A stretch of DNA of 64,000 nucleotides from Bombyx mori (taxonomy: Eukaryota > Arthropoda > Insecta > Lepidoptera > Bombycidae). The stretch is taken from NCBI RefSeq assembly GCF_030269925.1, contig NC_085126.1, positions 5,210,501 through 5,274,500 on the forward strand, in the 5' to 3' direction. The translations under genes were made by a program, and so were the position numbers. This document shows, one piece after another, positions 23,028 through 35,916 of this stretch. Positions within the stretch are counted from its first letter, which is position 1. Each line of letters opens with the position of its first letter. The notes under the pieces are model-generated. The model was not told the DNA's origin and did no database searches. It saw only the letters and a list, made by a program, of their open reading frames with translations.

Positions 23028-26000
23028 TTGTCTAATAATAAAAAATCTTTTAAAATTTAGACAAAGATATAATGTCGAAATGCAGACCTTCTGTTAAAAT
23101 CGTGACACAGATTACCGTTCGTTTAAATCGGATCGATTTTCTGCGGATCAAAAATCGATTTAGTTCGCATCGATGTTTATTGTTAGACTTTCAATAATCG
23201 ACCAGAAATATTACGTAATCATTAAATCAAACAAACCATTATTTTGTAACTGATTTGAAGGATTATTTATCAGAATTGTCAAAAAAAAACCTATTAGAAG
23301 AAGTTTGGCTTTCGTTATTTACAATTTGACAGCCTACAACCACGGCTCTCAACCTTTTTACGCAGCACACTAACATAATCTTTACAAATTCGGGACATCT
23401 ATACACGCAAAAGTTTTGATAGTCGAAGTAAAGTTATTTATTTATTTAATTAGTTGCACCAACAAAGCGATCATCAATACAAAACATTAACCAATTGACA
23501 ATAAGTACATGGCAGATGTCACTTCAATTATAGATGCAATCGACATATGAAATCCAGAATAATACTTTGTCAGTAAGTAACAAAATATTTAATATCTACA
23601 TAAATTAGAAAAAAGAAAAAATATATATAATAATAAAAAGTTAGGGTTACATTTATTAAATTATCATCAATCTATTAAACATAGATAGCGGTACAGTTAA
23701 TATTGAGTAAACAGTTGCAGTTTTTCTTCTGGTGCTTCTGGTGTGGCCATGCCTTTTCAGAATTTCTGAATTGCCCGTCTGCTGCTTTTAAGCGAACATA
23801 GGAACTCAGAGACGCCACAAGATGAATGTGGGCACCGATCTTGCAGTTCTCAAGAAGGTTTAAGTCTCAGTTTCTTTGAAATAACAGCTATTCCACTCTT
23901 TACACCGCAACTTCGCGACAGAGTACCAGCGTGGGTGGTACTTCACAAGCGAAGGCAATTAGCAGATCAGGTTAGCCTACTAAATGTGAAAAATTAAAAT
24001 GAAACCAAAATTCAATACATTCAATAATTACAACGATCTTGAAACATATAAAACTCATTTCAATAAATTACGTTTTTTTTAATTTGCAACACTTAATCAT
24101 TTCGAATCTAAAGAACAATTTGTAAGTTCAATTTGAGTTTGTGAGATAAGTTACTTCTAAATAGGAAGTAGAAACTTCACCAACAAATTAACCTTGCACA
24201 ACAAAAACATTCGCAAATTAAGTCAGTAAAACGATTAAATAAAACCTACAATAATGTTGCCACACTAAAAATTATTCCATTAAAAAACAATTTGTTTATG
24301 GTCTACCGCGCGAAACGTTCCACAGATAAAACCACTAAAACACCATAGATTATAGAGATTTCGCGGCACCACGATAGGTAGTTGGGCGAGGCACGTTTGC
24401 CCTTTACCCAGTAACACAAATAAAGGCGCGTGCGCAAAAAGTACTTTTCATAATTACATTAAAGACTGTGGAATCTGAAACGTATCTTCAGTTTTGTTTA
24501 TAAAGTCTCAATTCGTCTGATAAATGACGGCGTTTACGCTTTATCTATTTAGAAACGTGACATTGAACGCGAACGTACAGATTAAGACTGCGTGGATCGA
24601 ATTTTAAATAGGTATTGTTGTCAACAAAAGTGCATAAAGCATTTGTTTGGCAAACACACGTGGAGCTAATCGTTTTATTAGGTATGAGACATGATTTCGT
24701 AGTTTAAGGAATTTAAAATTACGCAATCACAATCCTCTATCTCGTGGTTAAGAATTACAAACTGATGTAAATGTTTTCTCAAGATATAGTTTTTTTTATT
24801 TCATTCTATCGGCTTGCTTTTATTTCAGACAGCAACGAAGAACTGGGTCGATACTATATTTGCGCAAATATTATTGACATCGCGGGACACAGCCGGAGCT
24901 AAATTTACTGCTACTACCGCTGGGAATTATTAATAGGCCAACACTTTTTTTCATATTCCGATAGAGATAAAGTCGAAAAATTTGATTTCAAGAATAAATT
25001 AATACAATTATGTACTTAAAAGTGCACTGTGTTTTATGAGATCTATGATTTTCCAGAATACACAAGTTATCATTGTAATCTAGTACATGCATTGCGTAGT
25101 GTCAGGTCAAAAGGGCCTAGATTAAATAAAGGTGTAATTTGCGGTGATAGATAAGTAGCTTGAACAACTGCATTTACATTTTGAAATGCGAAAATTCGGC
25201 TCGTGTAACTTACTGGAGTATAAATTATCTTAAATAAAAAGGGTTTCAAAATGCTTGGCAATAATTTATAACCACGTCCAGTCATCGCAATATAAGTACC
25301 GCTAACCTGTGATTAGATCGAAGTGAATCGGTATGTATAATAGCTCTCCCATCCTTCAAACCGATGCATGAACATTTCACGGTGGACCTCACACGAGTGA
25401 GCTCACAATGCGGACTGTCACCGGCAAAAATTGTAAATTACTTTAAAATAATTAAACACTTTTCCTTCCAATAGTACCGATGAATGTAAATACAGAAGAA
25501 TGGTATTCGGCCGATTTTCAGGATATAATATACTATTGTTTTGTTAAATCAAATCATTCGCGGAACTAATAAGACCAAAGTCGAGGTAATTGATCGTCCA
25601 TTATATGTATATTATTGTATAGATAGATATAAAAATCGTTCAAGGTATTTTGTTTATTGAAGATCAAAAGCCTAAAATCGCCTGTCATACAAAAACACGT
25701 GCTGAACGTCAAGAGAGACCAAACTCGTCTAGGCAACAAAGCCCAGTGCCAAGCTATGAGCCAAAGTGTTTCCACTTTATTTCCTATCGCCTTAGAACCT
25801 TACCGAGAGAGCTTGTGAGCTTTCGAAAGCCCCTAAGCGGCGCCACTCACTTGTACCTCCGGAATAATCTACCGGGTCAGCAACAGCGAGGGTCTGTAAT
25901 ACTCTATTATCAGGTTATTCTGTTTCAAGACGCATAATGAGCATTTATACAGTCTTCTTGGGTATCCCTCACTAGTCTTGACGAGTCGCTAGCACTGTGG

Positions 26001-26070
26001 AGGCTCGGGAGTTGGACATTAACGCCATCTCCTGTCCCTACCCCAAGGTGGCGCATCGAAGAGAAGAAAG

Positions 26071-26116
<46 letters not shown>

Positions 26117-26448
26117 GCCTCGGAGCATATTTCTGCAAGATGGTGCACTAGCAAAAATCGATCATTGGCTAAACTCGCTTCAGGAAAAAAATTGCTGTAT
26201 TTTTCTAAATAACTTTACCAGGCATTAATTCCATGTAGTTTACCTGAAAAAAAAACAATATACATTGTTAGAAAATCTTTAATGTTCCACAAACGCGTCG
26301 CGTCAGATAACTCAATAAACAACAAACAAAACCAGATTCACAAATCAGTTGTTCCACTTTGAGAGGTTGGTTAGTTTTTCTTCGATTGATGAAGGCTGTT
26401 TTGATCATATCTGATTCAATATTGGAAATGAATATTGTTCGTATCATG
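23028..26448. other. Long unassigned stretch of intron
   Basis: Within 3.4 kb I can point to a diverged SINE remnant at about 25343-25425 (CCATCCTTCAAACCGA) and a dinucleotide run at 26073-26114. Segments of higher GC content at 23700-23970 and 25660-26060 have no recognised family or exon; frames there lack motifs. Confidence 0.4.
26073..26114. repeat. (CT)21 microsatellite
   Basis: An uninterrupted CT run of about 42 bases. Confidence 0.95.
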
Positions 26449-26695
26449 TTTTTTTTTTTATTGCTTAGATGGGTGGACGAGCTCACAGCCCACCTGGTGT
26501 TAAGTGGTTATTGGAGCCCATAGACATCTACAACGTAAATGCGCCACCCACCTTGAGATATAAGTTCTAAGGTCTCAGTATAGTTACAACGGCTACCCCA
26601 CCCTTCGAACCAAAACGCATTACTGCTTCACGGCGGAAAATAGGCGGGGTGGTGGTACCTAACAGTGCGGACTCCCAAGAGGTCCTACCACCAGT
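26449..26695 (-). mobile_element. Bm1-type SINE, reverse
   Basis: Complete short form from the T run at 26449 to CCTACCACCAGT, close to the common sequence. Confidence 0.88.
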
Positions 26696-26929
26696 GATGT
26701 GGGTACTTGTTAAAAGCAGTGTAAGAAAGCCTTTTGAAATTTTGAAAATTCTGAACGTAAGTAAGTATGTGTGTATGTATAAATATAATTATGATTATAT
26801 ATGTGTGTTTTATCAATGTATTTTTATAAATTTGTACGTTTATTTCTTAAATAGTTTCCATATGTCTTTTGATATTTTCTCATGTGTTTTATATGTGCGA
26901 AGCTAATAAAAGTGATTTAAAAGTTATTA

Positions 26930-27045
26930 GGGGTAGTGTTAGCAAATTTTCTCAGGTTGAGCATGTCATTATGTGCTCACCTACCCGTCAGGACATAGTT
27001 GGAATAGCCTTTTGGGCTACCAGCAAATAGGTAGGCAAACAAAAA
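26930..27045 (+). mobile_element. BMC1-related LINE 3' tail, diverged
   Basis: GTTAGCAAATTTTCTCAGGT through GTGCTCACCTACCCGTC to GGTAGGCAAACAAAAAT matches the end of the tail at 44025-44232. Confidence 0.6.
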
Positions 27046-27433
27046 TAATTATAATTTCATAATTTTTAAAACATTTTTTATTGTTCGAAGCGTATATATC
27101 TTCAGTTCAATGATAGCTATCGCTACAAAATTATATTAAAATGAAAGGTCACTACGTATATTTCCCTACTATATCCGAGGACAAACGCGCAGGAGATGAA
27201 AGAAAGCTAATAATGACATGTTTGACAACAGCAGGAAGCAGGAAGACCTATTGTTGTCGTTTCGTTTCCGGACTCAGACGAGGTCAAGGTAATGTGAAAT
27301 GCAACATGACGCAGAACTGTCGTTTAGAATTCGAGGATATTTTTTTGCGGAATTTCTCATGATTATTAACTTTAATTACCGCAGCTGTGCAACACGGATA
27401 GTTAATTGACTTTCAAATTTGCGTTTCAGAATT

Positions 27434-27638
27434 ATTATTTTTTTATTGCTTAGATGGGTGGACGAGCTCACAGCCCACCCGGCGTTAAGTCGTTACTGGA
27501 GCCCATAGACATCTACAATGCGCCACTCACCTTGAGATATAAGTTCTAAGGACTCAGTATAGTTACAACGGCTGCCCCACCCTTCAAGCCGAAACGCATT
27601 ACTGCTTCACGGCAGAAATAGGCAGGGTGGTGGTACCT
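27434..27638 (-). mobile_element. Bm1-type SINE, reverse, 5'-truncated
   Basis: It lacks the first 45 or so bases of the SINE body, ending at GGCAGGGTGGTGGTACC. Otherwise close to the common sequence. Confidence 0.85.
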
Positions 27639-28318
27639 TTTCGTCGATTGATTCATAAAGTCGAGTACTCATTAGTCAAAATGTATTTGGTTCGAACTTG
27701 TTGCTAGTGGAAAACTATAAGGAAGACTCATTTGAATAATACTACTATAAATACATATATTTGAAAATTCCTTTAAAAGCATTTTTACAAGCTATTTATT
27801 GTACATATTGATGGCATTAGATGGAAACTGAGGCTCGAGCACTATGGATAAGAAAAAATATATTTTAATTTTTAATAGTACCTCTAATGTTTTTTCTACG
27901 TAAATTCTAATCTAGTTCAGTTTTATTCGACAGCTGACATTTTCATTAAAATGTCACTTGAAGTAATAATTCACGTACAAGTTAGGCAACGGGTGTTTTT
28001 AAGTACGACAAAACTAAATGGCGGAACATTAAAAATTACATTTTCATCAAATTTGCATATTCCGTAATTATGAAAATGAATAATTATGAAGACGTGACTT
28101 TATTATTTGACCGAATACAAATGAAAAAGCTATTGGGATTCCTAAAATTAGAAAAATGCGTACATATTTAAAAAAAAAACGGAAATGAATTAAATCAAGA
28201 ACCACGCTCTTTAAATCGGAGCATGTTGCAAACAACAAAAACGGGGTTAGCGTTAAATGGTTAGCAATATTACACATTTGGTGCCATTTTTTTAATTCGT
28301 AATTAGGCATAGCCCGAT
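27639..28318. other. Unassigned intron sequence
   Basis: No element or coding frame was recognised. Confidence 0.4.
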
Positions 28319-28397
28319 CAGTGATTCTCAACCACGCTGTCGCCCAACAATTTTGAAATCGCTAAAAGTGGTTGGGAAAAGAGATTGGGAATCACTG
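28319..28397. mobile_element. Very short hAT-like MITE
   Basis: CAGTGATTCTCAACCAC at the left pairs imperfectly with GTGGTTGGGAAAAGAGATTG...GGAATCACTG at the right. CAGTG-TTCTCAA is a common hAT terminal motif. The expected 8-bp target duplication is not visible, so the call is tentative. Confidence 0.45.
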
Positions 28398-28975
28398 ACT
28401 AGCTTAATACTCGATATTGACCCGCTAACTTAGAAAAGACTTAGATACTATTGGTTACTCCATAGAAGAATGAAAAATTCTGGGTTAAACTGGATTATTA
28501 TTGTCAATTTACTGGCGAATTGACATTATTATCGAACATTTTGCCTTTAAACACGAATTGTTATTACAGTTTTGCATTCAACCTATATTAAAATTATATT
28601 ATTATATCCAATATTCAGATCCAAATATATGGCTGTAAAAAAGGAATAAACAAGACCGAATTGTCATAAAACTCAGTCATTTACCGAGTGTAATATTATA
28701 TGTAAACAAAAAAGAAACATTTGATCCAATACTTTTTGTTCGGGTCAGATCGATAGATGGCTATACTTGAGGACTGACTTGAGGACCTTAGGAAGCCATT
28801 TTTGAGGAAAGACGCTTTTGACAATAGTAGTATAATATACTGTCAAATATAATAGCAAACTACGACTAATTGCTGCCAATCCAAGATAGGCTTAATTACG
28901 TACATACCTACTTCGTCGTCATCAGCCCAGATTTGTCCACTATTGGACTTAAGCCATTCCCAAATTTACGTACTA

Positions 28976-29080
28976 CGTGGGGCAGCCGTTGTCCTATGAA
29001 ACTTAGAGCTTATGTCACAAAGTGGACGGCGGCATTTGGTGGGCCATAGAGTTTTTCACCCGCCTGTGCAATTAAAAAAA
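28976..29080 (+). mobile_element. Bm1-type SINE remnant
   Basis: GTGGGGCAGCCGTTGT through TTAGAGCTTATGTCACAAAG to a short A run, diverged and internally deleted. Confidence 0.5.
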
Positions 29081-30000
29081 GGGTACGTGTACTTATGTAC
29101 GCGCGTAAGAAGTTAAACTTTATTTTTATAATTTTTATTTTTTTATTTTTTTAAATTTTAATCAATTTAAAAAAAAATCGATTAAACAACATCCTCAAAC
29201 ACGCATATTGGACATCCATTTCATTCATCGTATAAATTAGGTAATTCTCGGTACGGTTCGGAAAGTTCACCTGCGGCTATATTCAGACTCGCCAAGTAAC
29301 GTCGGTCGTATTGTAATGAGCGATTTAGTGGGCAACTTCATTCTGTTAATTTTGTGTCACGGTGACCGCGCATCGTGAAGTTTCACTCTCATCAATTTTT
29401 CATAACGCGCCTAAAGAATTATAACTTCAATAAAAATATATTAAAAAGAAAAACCGGTCTGCGTAATATTATTATGTTCACAGAACCCTACTTTTTTATG
29501 GCCACGTTTCCCCACTTACTGTCGTAAAACATAGCTCAAGAATCCGTGCGGGGACGCCGTATAACCTTTTAGGGTCTTTGCCCTACCCGAGACGTATAAA
29601 CAAATTCCGAACAATACTTTGTCAGCTCAGCTTCAGGCAGTTTTGCGAAAAGAAGCTCTACATTGTTCAACACAAAGTTACTATTTGTCAACAGATAAAT
29701 TTTGTACAACAAATTCAAGCTTCGCATCCAACTATTCACATATATAATGCTAGCTCAAACGTGTTTCTTATTATCTAATTATTTCGGAATACACAAGTGC
29801 AGCTGGTGTATTACAACAAAAAAAAGGACACTTCTATTTCCGATTCAGTTGAATTAATACTGATAGCGTTCGGTGTTTAGAGTTACCACAGCATCACTGC
29901 CGCTCTCGTCGTAGATCTCCGACCTCTAATTGAAGTTGCTTTGTGAAAAGACTTTAAGTAACATTAAGTTTTAGAGTTTTTTTTTTTATATTTCTATAGT
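29081..30000. other. Unassigned intron sequence
   Basis: No recognised repeat; the 66-codon frame at 29578 has no features. Confidence 0.4.
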
Positions 30001-30218
30001 TTTTTTTTATTGCTGGACGAGCTCACCCGGTGTTAAGTGGTTACTGGAGCCCATAGACGTCTACAAAGTAAATGCGCCACTTACCTTGAGATATAAATTC
30101 TAAGGTCTCAAGTTACAATGGCTGCCCCACCCTCCAAACCGAAACGCATTACTGCTTCACGGCAGAAATAGGCAGGGTGGTGGTACCTACCCGTGCGGAC
30201 TCACAAGAGGTTCTACTA
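30001..30218 (-). mobile_element. Bm1-type SINE, reverse
   Basis: It has small deletions in the 3' part (TTGCTGGACGAGCTCACCCG). The 5' end ACTCACAAGAGGTTCTA breaks off shortly before the usual junction. Confidence 0.83.
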
Positions 30219-30247
30219 ATACTAAATAAATAATAGTAAATAGTATG

Positions 30248-30352
30248 GTTAGATCAGATCACAACCCACCTGGTGTTAGATATACCACATGTCTCTGTAT
30301 ACCATAGATATCACAACGTGACTATCACCATCCACCTTGAGTCACGATATCG
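30248..30352 (-). mobile_element. Bm1-type SINE remnant, reverse
   Basis: CACAACCCACCTGGTGTTAG and CCATCCACCTTGAGTCACG are recognisable; the rest is decayed. It lies 30 bases from the previous copy. Confidence 0.5.
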
Positions 30353-30427
30353 AAATTCCTAGTGCATTTTTATAACGATTTCTACCAAAACAATGCTGAT
30401 CTCAATATTAATCATGTCATATTTGTA

Positions 30428-30502
30428 TTTTTTTTATTGCCCTTGTAGGCAGAAGCCAGAAGAAATGTAGCAGAATGCCAGGGACAGAGACAAGCCTAAG
30501 AC
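30428..30502 (-). mobile_element. LINE 3' tail ('GGCAATAAA' family)
   Basis: TTTTTATTGCCCTTGTAGGCAG on the plus strand and GAATGCCAGGGACAGAGACA mark the tail. The middle is deleted and it abuts a Helitron fragment. Confidence 0.6.
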
Positions 30503-30817
30503 CAAGATAAATAATATTAAAGACAAACAATATTAATCTATTCTCAATTTGATCACAGACTTTAAGCAATAACAAAAGTTTGACATAAGACAAAAGAGTA
30601 TAATATATGCGTGTATGTGTCAAATACGTGGTAGTTGTGTAATGTTTTTTTTATTGATTTAATGTATTTTTGATGAAAATTACAAAAAATATTAACATTC
30701 TGCTCTCCTCCTCTATATTCTCTATAAGTGTGGAACATTTGATACTCCTCCGTTAGCGCGAATTTCGTAAATAGGGGTACAAAGTTTTTGCTTCACCTAT
30801 ATTGATATATGTATAGA
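30503..30817 (-). mobile_element. Helitron family 2 copy lacking its 3' end
   Basis: It matches family 2 from the internal AAGACAAACAATATT region to the 5' terminus TATAGA|T at 30817. The hairpin and CTAG end are missing, replaced by the LINE tail at 30428. Confidence 0.75.
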
Positions 30818-31221
30818 TTTACAGGTTTGTCTTGATAAATCGGTACCTGCCAGCGTCATTTGTCCCATCGCTCTAAGCGTGTGTGCTAAGTAACTCCAGG
30901 CGTCTTTAGTAAATTTCAAACATTGATTTTATTAACTTTCTACATTTGTGTGTTTCGATGCAATAGAATCTTTCAATGATATTTCTGCCGACTTCAAGAC
31001 ACCGATTAACTTGAAAATTTACAATACAAGAACTTTATAACTTCGCTCTGATATACTGACACCACTGTTGATACAATATAATAAAGGAAAGATGAAATTA
31101 ATTGCTAATTCGGTTTTGTATTTAAACGTGTTTTTTTTTTTTTGAAACTATCTACATATATATGTAAAGAAAATCCTTTAGTATTTAAAACATTTAAAAC
31201 ATTTTAGTTTTATAAAAAAAT

Positions 31222-31430
31222 CTTAGACCTATATTTACTGACCTGTCATCTGCCATTCAGTGAAGAGAGTAGTTCAGTTTTGTATAATTTAATAATTCTG
31301 TTTCAAATATAAATTCAAAAAGTAGATTAATGGCTTTAAATATTGTTTTCTTAGTATATATTATTAAACAAAATTAACGCTTTTATTGTTCAATCAATCT
31401 AGAATATTCTATATCATTATACTTACATAT
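31222..31430. repeat. Unclassified dispersed repeat, copy B
   Basis: Counterpart of 13855-14060. Similarity begins near CTTAGAC and ends in TATTCTATATCATTATA. Confidence 0.55.
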
Positions 31431-32271
31431 ATATATTAATTATTTATTTTTTAAATAATTAATGAATCAACACCACCTACAAGACCCGGACAAAGCGGAT
31501 GCAATGAATCATTGTGAGAAAAGCAGCTGTTTATAATTTAAAAAAAAAAAACTTAAACATGATCAAGAAGGCAATTGATTCATTTTATAGACACGAAATT
31601 ATTACATAAACCCAAAATTTTATTTAAAGTAATGACATTAATAAGCTTTATTGTACCATAAGATGTCTCGATTTACATAGATTGACAATGATTCAATGTT
31701 AATAATTATGGAGGAGTCTTAATAAAAAAATTGCACGTCTAAATGTGTGTCAAAAATCGATTTTGTTTTCGATTAAATGTATGGTGGATGGGGGACAACA
31801 CAACTGGTGTTAAGTGGTAACGATTGTGCCTCATGCTTCAAGGAGAGTTGGTGAAATTCGCATTGTGATATCTACGTGCTCAGATAACCATTTGATACTA
31901 GATAAGTCTGAAGTAAGTGTTAGCGTTTAGCACAATACATTAGATATGAGTAGCAAATTACGCATTAGCTGCTTCTAGATAACACTAAAATTTCTGGTCT
32001 TCATAAGTGACAAGATTGATAACTACCACGCATGGACATCTAGTTCGCCGTTAACAATTCCACGTCCCTGCCGTAAAGGTGTGAACATGGTCAACAATGA
32101 ATAATGTATGCAATGTGTATATGGCTTAATAACACGCGACACAATGTTAAAACGAAGCCAATCCAGTTCAAGATCAAAACCGAAGGTCCGATACGAAATG
32201 ATATCGATTTCAAGATCGCTATGGATTTTAAAATCGATAAATTGTAAAATCCATACTAGCAAGTGGTCTGT
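31431..32271. other. Unassigned intron sequence
   Basis: A possible heavily decayed SINE at about 31790-31915 (ACTGGTGTTAAGTGGTAACG) is the only hint of an element. Confidence 0.35.
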
Positions 32272-32281
32272 AGTAAAAAAT

Positions 32282-32370
32282 CTGCCTGGCTGAATCTTTG
32301 CTCGCCCACCTGTCCTGGTGAAACTGGAAAGGCCTTCGGGCCACCAGTAATCTCTCAATCATAAAAAAAA
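32282..32370 (+). mobile_element. BMC1 3' tail, 89 bp, with perfect target duplication
   Basis: CTCGCCCACCTGTCCTGGTG through CAATCATAAAAAAAA matches the last 80 bases of the intact LINE at 43680-43765 almost exactly. AGTAAAAAAT stands at 32272-32281 and again at 32371-32380. It is an extremely 5'-truncated insertion. Confidence 0.85.
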
Positions 32371-32380
32371 AGTAAAAAAT

Positions 32381-33159
32381 ATAATTATACAAATACGATA
32401 AGGAAACATTTTCAGTTAGTTATTAATTAATTATTTCTAACTTCGTTTCTAAACTATCTGATCTAAATTGAATCGATTTGTGATAGAGCCAGGAAACAAT
32501 CGACCTAGGTCAATGGACCTCACCCGCAACTATAGAACAATCATAAACAATCTTAAATCTCGTGCTGTCGACATTAATACATTCGATCCGTATCAACATT
32601 CGGAAATCGATTTCAATAATCGATATTAATAATCGATCATTGTGCGCGTGACGTGTCTCGCGCCTTGTTCGTTTCAATTGTTATATTTATTGCTTCCAAA
32701 TTTAAAATAGTTCTTTTATTATCACACGTCTAATAATAGTTATTCGTAAAAGCTATTTGTAATTTTTGTTTACGGACAGAATGGTTAAAATATATCAGTG
32801 AAAGCATAGTCTTTATTACAATTGCAATAACGCTATTTATTCTGCACAAGAGTAAATGAACTTATAGCCAACTTTGTGCCATACCACGGTTACCGATTTT
32901 TTTATTAAAATACATACTTCTCTATTAAATTGCTTAGTCAAGTTCAGTCCGCTGTGCGGGCCGATCTTTGACTTTGATTGGCTCCTTACCAAACAGGATC
33001 ACCGACTGGACCAATCTGAAGATTTCTTGAAGATCTCATCGAAATCAGTGCAGCGGCTTCGGAGTCAGTACGGACACACACTCATCGACTTTTATATTAG
33101 ATTTTCACTATCGAATTCTGGCTGTCCCAAAGAGATTTAACAATTTTCCCTACCTAATC
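32381..33159. other. Unassigned intron sequence
   Basis: No recognised element. The 88-codon frame at 32874-33140 has no motif, although its composition is less AT-rich than its surroundings. Confidence 0.35.
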
Positions 33160-33345
33160 GTTGGTAGCTTAAGGGGCTATGTCAACTACGCGCAGACTGG
33201 TAGGTGAGCTCACGGGTTCAACCTGAGAGAATTTGCTAACACTGGCCCTAGCAAGAGCAGTGCTTCGCTGAATCTACCACGGGACCAGAATCGCGACCTA
33301 CTGAGAAGATCCGGCGAGAAACTCAGTGGGTTGTGTTTATGGACT
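33160..33345 (-). mobile_element. BMC1-related LINE 3' tail, reverse
   Basis: The plus strand reads GTAGGTGAGCTCACGGGTTC through GGCGAGAAACTCAGTGGGTT, the reverse of the tail found at 19500 and 48005. Confidence 0.7.
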
Positions 33346-34720
33346 AGTACGCACGTCGAACTCTTCGAGTTTGGCGAGGACGATGACCGGTGCTTGAATA
33401 GCCTAACAGCACCGAGAGCGGGTCCGAAGGATTCGGTATGTTTTGGGCGACAGCAGCTTTTCTTTGCCCCGCCTTTGGGTCGGATATGTAATTCTATATA
33501 CCATAAACTGTGTATAAACTGTGGTCACGATAAATAGGTAACGTTTTGGAACGTTGCCTTAAGATACTCACGTAACGGTTCTAGGTTTTAGATTTAGGTT
33601 CACGGTGGTCAAATTGATCATCGAAGTTTAATTTCTTGTGCAAAATAAAAACATTCGTAACAAGATATGCGTATAACGTATTATTTTATTCACATCAAAA
33701 TAAAGCTTAGCCCAGTAAAACCATAGCACAAACTGAGTTGCTCTATATAGAGAAACAACATTTAAAACTATTGCTACACCAGTTTTTATGTTTTTTTATA
33801 TTTCAATATTCAAAAATGTTTAATATATCTATGTTTCTTCTTCTAATGTTTCAATATTCAAAATACCCTTTATGTCACCTGTATATCATATTATAACCTC
33901 TTTTAAGATTTATGTCATAAATCATATAGAGGTTACATTGCGTATTATTTATATAGGGCGTAAATTCGTTTTTTATGGCTTCGCAGAGATCTGGTGTAAA
34001 CTGGTCATTAAACCCTATGAACGTCACAGCGTGATAGCGGCCACCCACCATGAGACATGAAATTCGTCCACTGTTTCACACGAATACACCATAACACCAA
34101 TTCTTGCTTCAATAACGTCGAAATATGTGGGATGCATGGTATCAGTAGTTATAAATATTTTATGAACAGATATGAGTAGAAGGGCTATTTTGATAATATC
34201 CTGAAGAGCACCCCACGCTTTTTTACAATAAAATCATTTTGCCTTACACTATTTTTAATTCAAATCTATTAAAATTTATTTTCTATTTTTAGTGGGATTT
34301 TATATAAAATCTATATATATTTTTTTAAACAATTTTTTTTTTTCATTTTTAGTTGATTTTTTTTTTAATTTTTTTAAATCGTTTTGAAATTTTTAAATAT
34401 TGAATTGTCATCGGTCCTTAATAAGTATGCCAAATTTCGATTTAATCCGACGCATTGAAGGGGGTCAAAATCATGTTCAAAATTTCCGTTACATACTAAC
34501 ATACGTACCTACGTCTGAAGCTAATAAAAGCGTATTAAAATAGCATCACCCTGAACTTGTCATCGCGCTGCTGACATTTTATACATCTACAATAACGCAC
34601 ACAATTGATGTCGTTAAGCCGTTTTAATTATTGAATTTTAACTATGACGTCATTACGACATTACTTATTTAGTAATCTGTGCCGACGTCTAGCCAGTCCA
34701 GTGTAGAAAACATGACGAAC
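33346..34720. other. Unassigned intron with weak repeat remnants
   Basis: About 33989-34090 resembles a decayed reverse SINE (GCCACCCACCATGAGACATG). About 34400-34540 (ATGCCAAATTTCGATTTAAT, then CTAATAAAAGCGT) looks like a degenerate transposon end of unknown class. Confidence 0.35.
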
Positions 34721-34747
34721 GATTTTATAGTATTGTTAAGAGAATTT

Positions 34748-34857
34748 TTTTTTATTGCCTTGGAGGCAGACGAGCATAAGGCCCACCTGATGGTAAGTGG
34801 TCACCGTCGCTCATAGGCGTCAGGAATGCCAGGGGCAGAGCCAAGCCGCTGACTACT
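34748..34857 (-). mobile_element. LINE 3' tail with perfect 19-bp target duplication
   Basis: The plus strand runs from TTTTTTTTATTGCCTTGGAG to GAGCCAAGCCGCTGACTACT. GATTTTATAGTATTGTTAA stands at 34721-34739 and at 34858-34876, an exact duplication. Only about 110 bases of the 'GGCAATAAA' family were inserted. Confidence 0.88.
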
Positions 34858-35177
34858 GATTTTATAGTATTGTTAAATAGAGCTGTCGGAACCCCTGTAC
34901 CATTTATATCGCATGGCCGAAAGCCTTATTAAGGATCATTTCAGGCAATTGAACTTAAATTTACAGACAGAACTAAAAAAATTTAAATAAGGATCGTTAT
35001 TTACAAACGATTTGACAAACATAGTTTTAATTTATTTTTTTTTTAATAATGTTTCAGACGTATCCAATACTTTACAGTTTTCGTGGTCACATTCACTTAA
35101 TAAAGTTTGGCTTAAAACTTATCGTCATAATTTGAAATAAAATTGATAAACAAATAATCGGCTACCAAATACAATTA

Positions 35178-35430
35178 ACTGGTGGTAGGACCTCTTGTGA
35201 GTCCGCACGGGTAGGTACCACCTCCCTGCCTATTTCTGCCGTGAAGCAGTAATGCGTTTCGGTTTGAAGGGTGGGGCAGCCGTTGTAACTATACTGAGAC
35301 CTTAGAACTTATATCTCAAGGTGCGTGGCGCATTTACGTTGTAGATGTCTATGGGCTCCAGTAACCACTTTACACCAGGTGGACTGTGAGCTTGTCCACT
35401 CATCTAAGCAATAAATAAATAAATAAAAAA
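35178..35430 (+). mobile_element. Bm1-type SINE
   Basis: Complete short form from ACTGGTGGTAGGACCTCTTG to a tail of (AATA) repeats, AAGCAATAAATAAATAAATA. Confidence 0.88.
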
Positions 35431-35804
35431 CACAATCACATGGCCCTGTACCAATGCTTTATTATGGAAACCAAGATGATAAACATACTTTTGTACTTTT
35501 CAGATGATATTAAACCAAATCAAACAAACCTAACTGTAGATAGAATCGTATCCACGACTCTTGGCCCAGCAGTCAAGGGCGCTAGCTATTGCTCCACGAG
35601 TCGCTCAAATTGGGCAAAACATGATTATTAGACAGTCTTGTTTTGTCGCGTATTTTAGCTCTACACGACACATTACTCATATCCGTTCCTACGAGATTCG
35701 TAAAGCTTGCATGGCGATTTAAAAATATATTCTCAATTACATATCATATTATATATTATTATAAAGGTTACATTATAAAGTATTCAAATTCAGTATTCAA
35801 ATTA

Positions 35805-35916
35805 GGTAGCGGCTTAGCTCTGCCCCTGGCATTGCTGAAGTCCATGGGCGACGGTAACCACTCACCATCAAGTGGGCCGTATGTCCGTGTGCCAACAAAG
35901 GCAATAAAAAAAAAAA
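35805..35916 (+). mobile_element. LINE 3' tail ('GGCAATAAA' family)
   Basis: GTAGCGGCTTAGCTCTGCCC to AAAGGCAATAAAAAAAAAAA. Its tail directly abuts the CR1-like tail that follows. Confidence 0.82.

Noticed and set aside
25925..26128. Arg/Glu-repeat protein on the minus strand
   Set aside because: The repeat is only the translation of the (CT) microsatellite.
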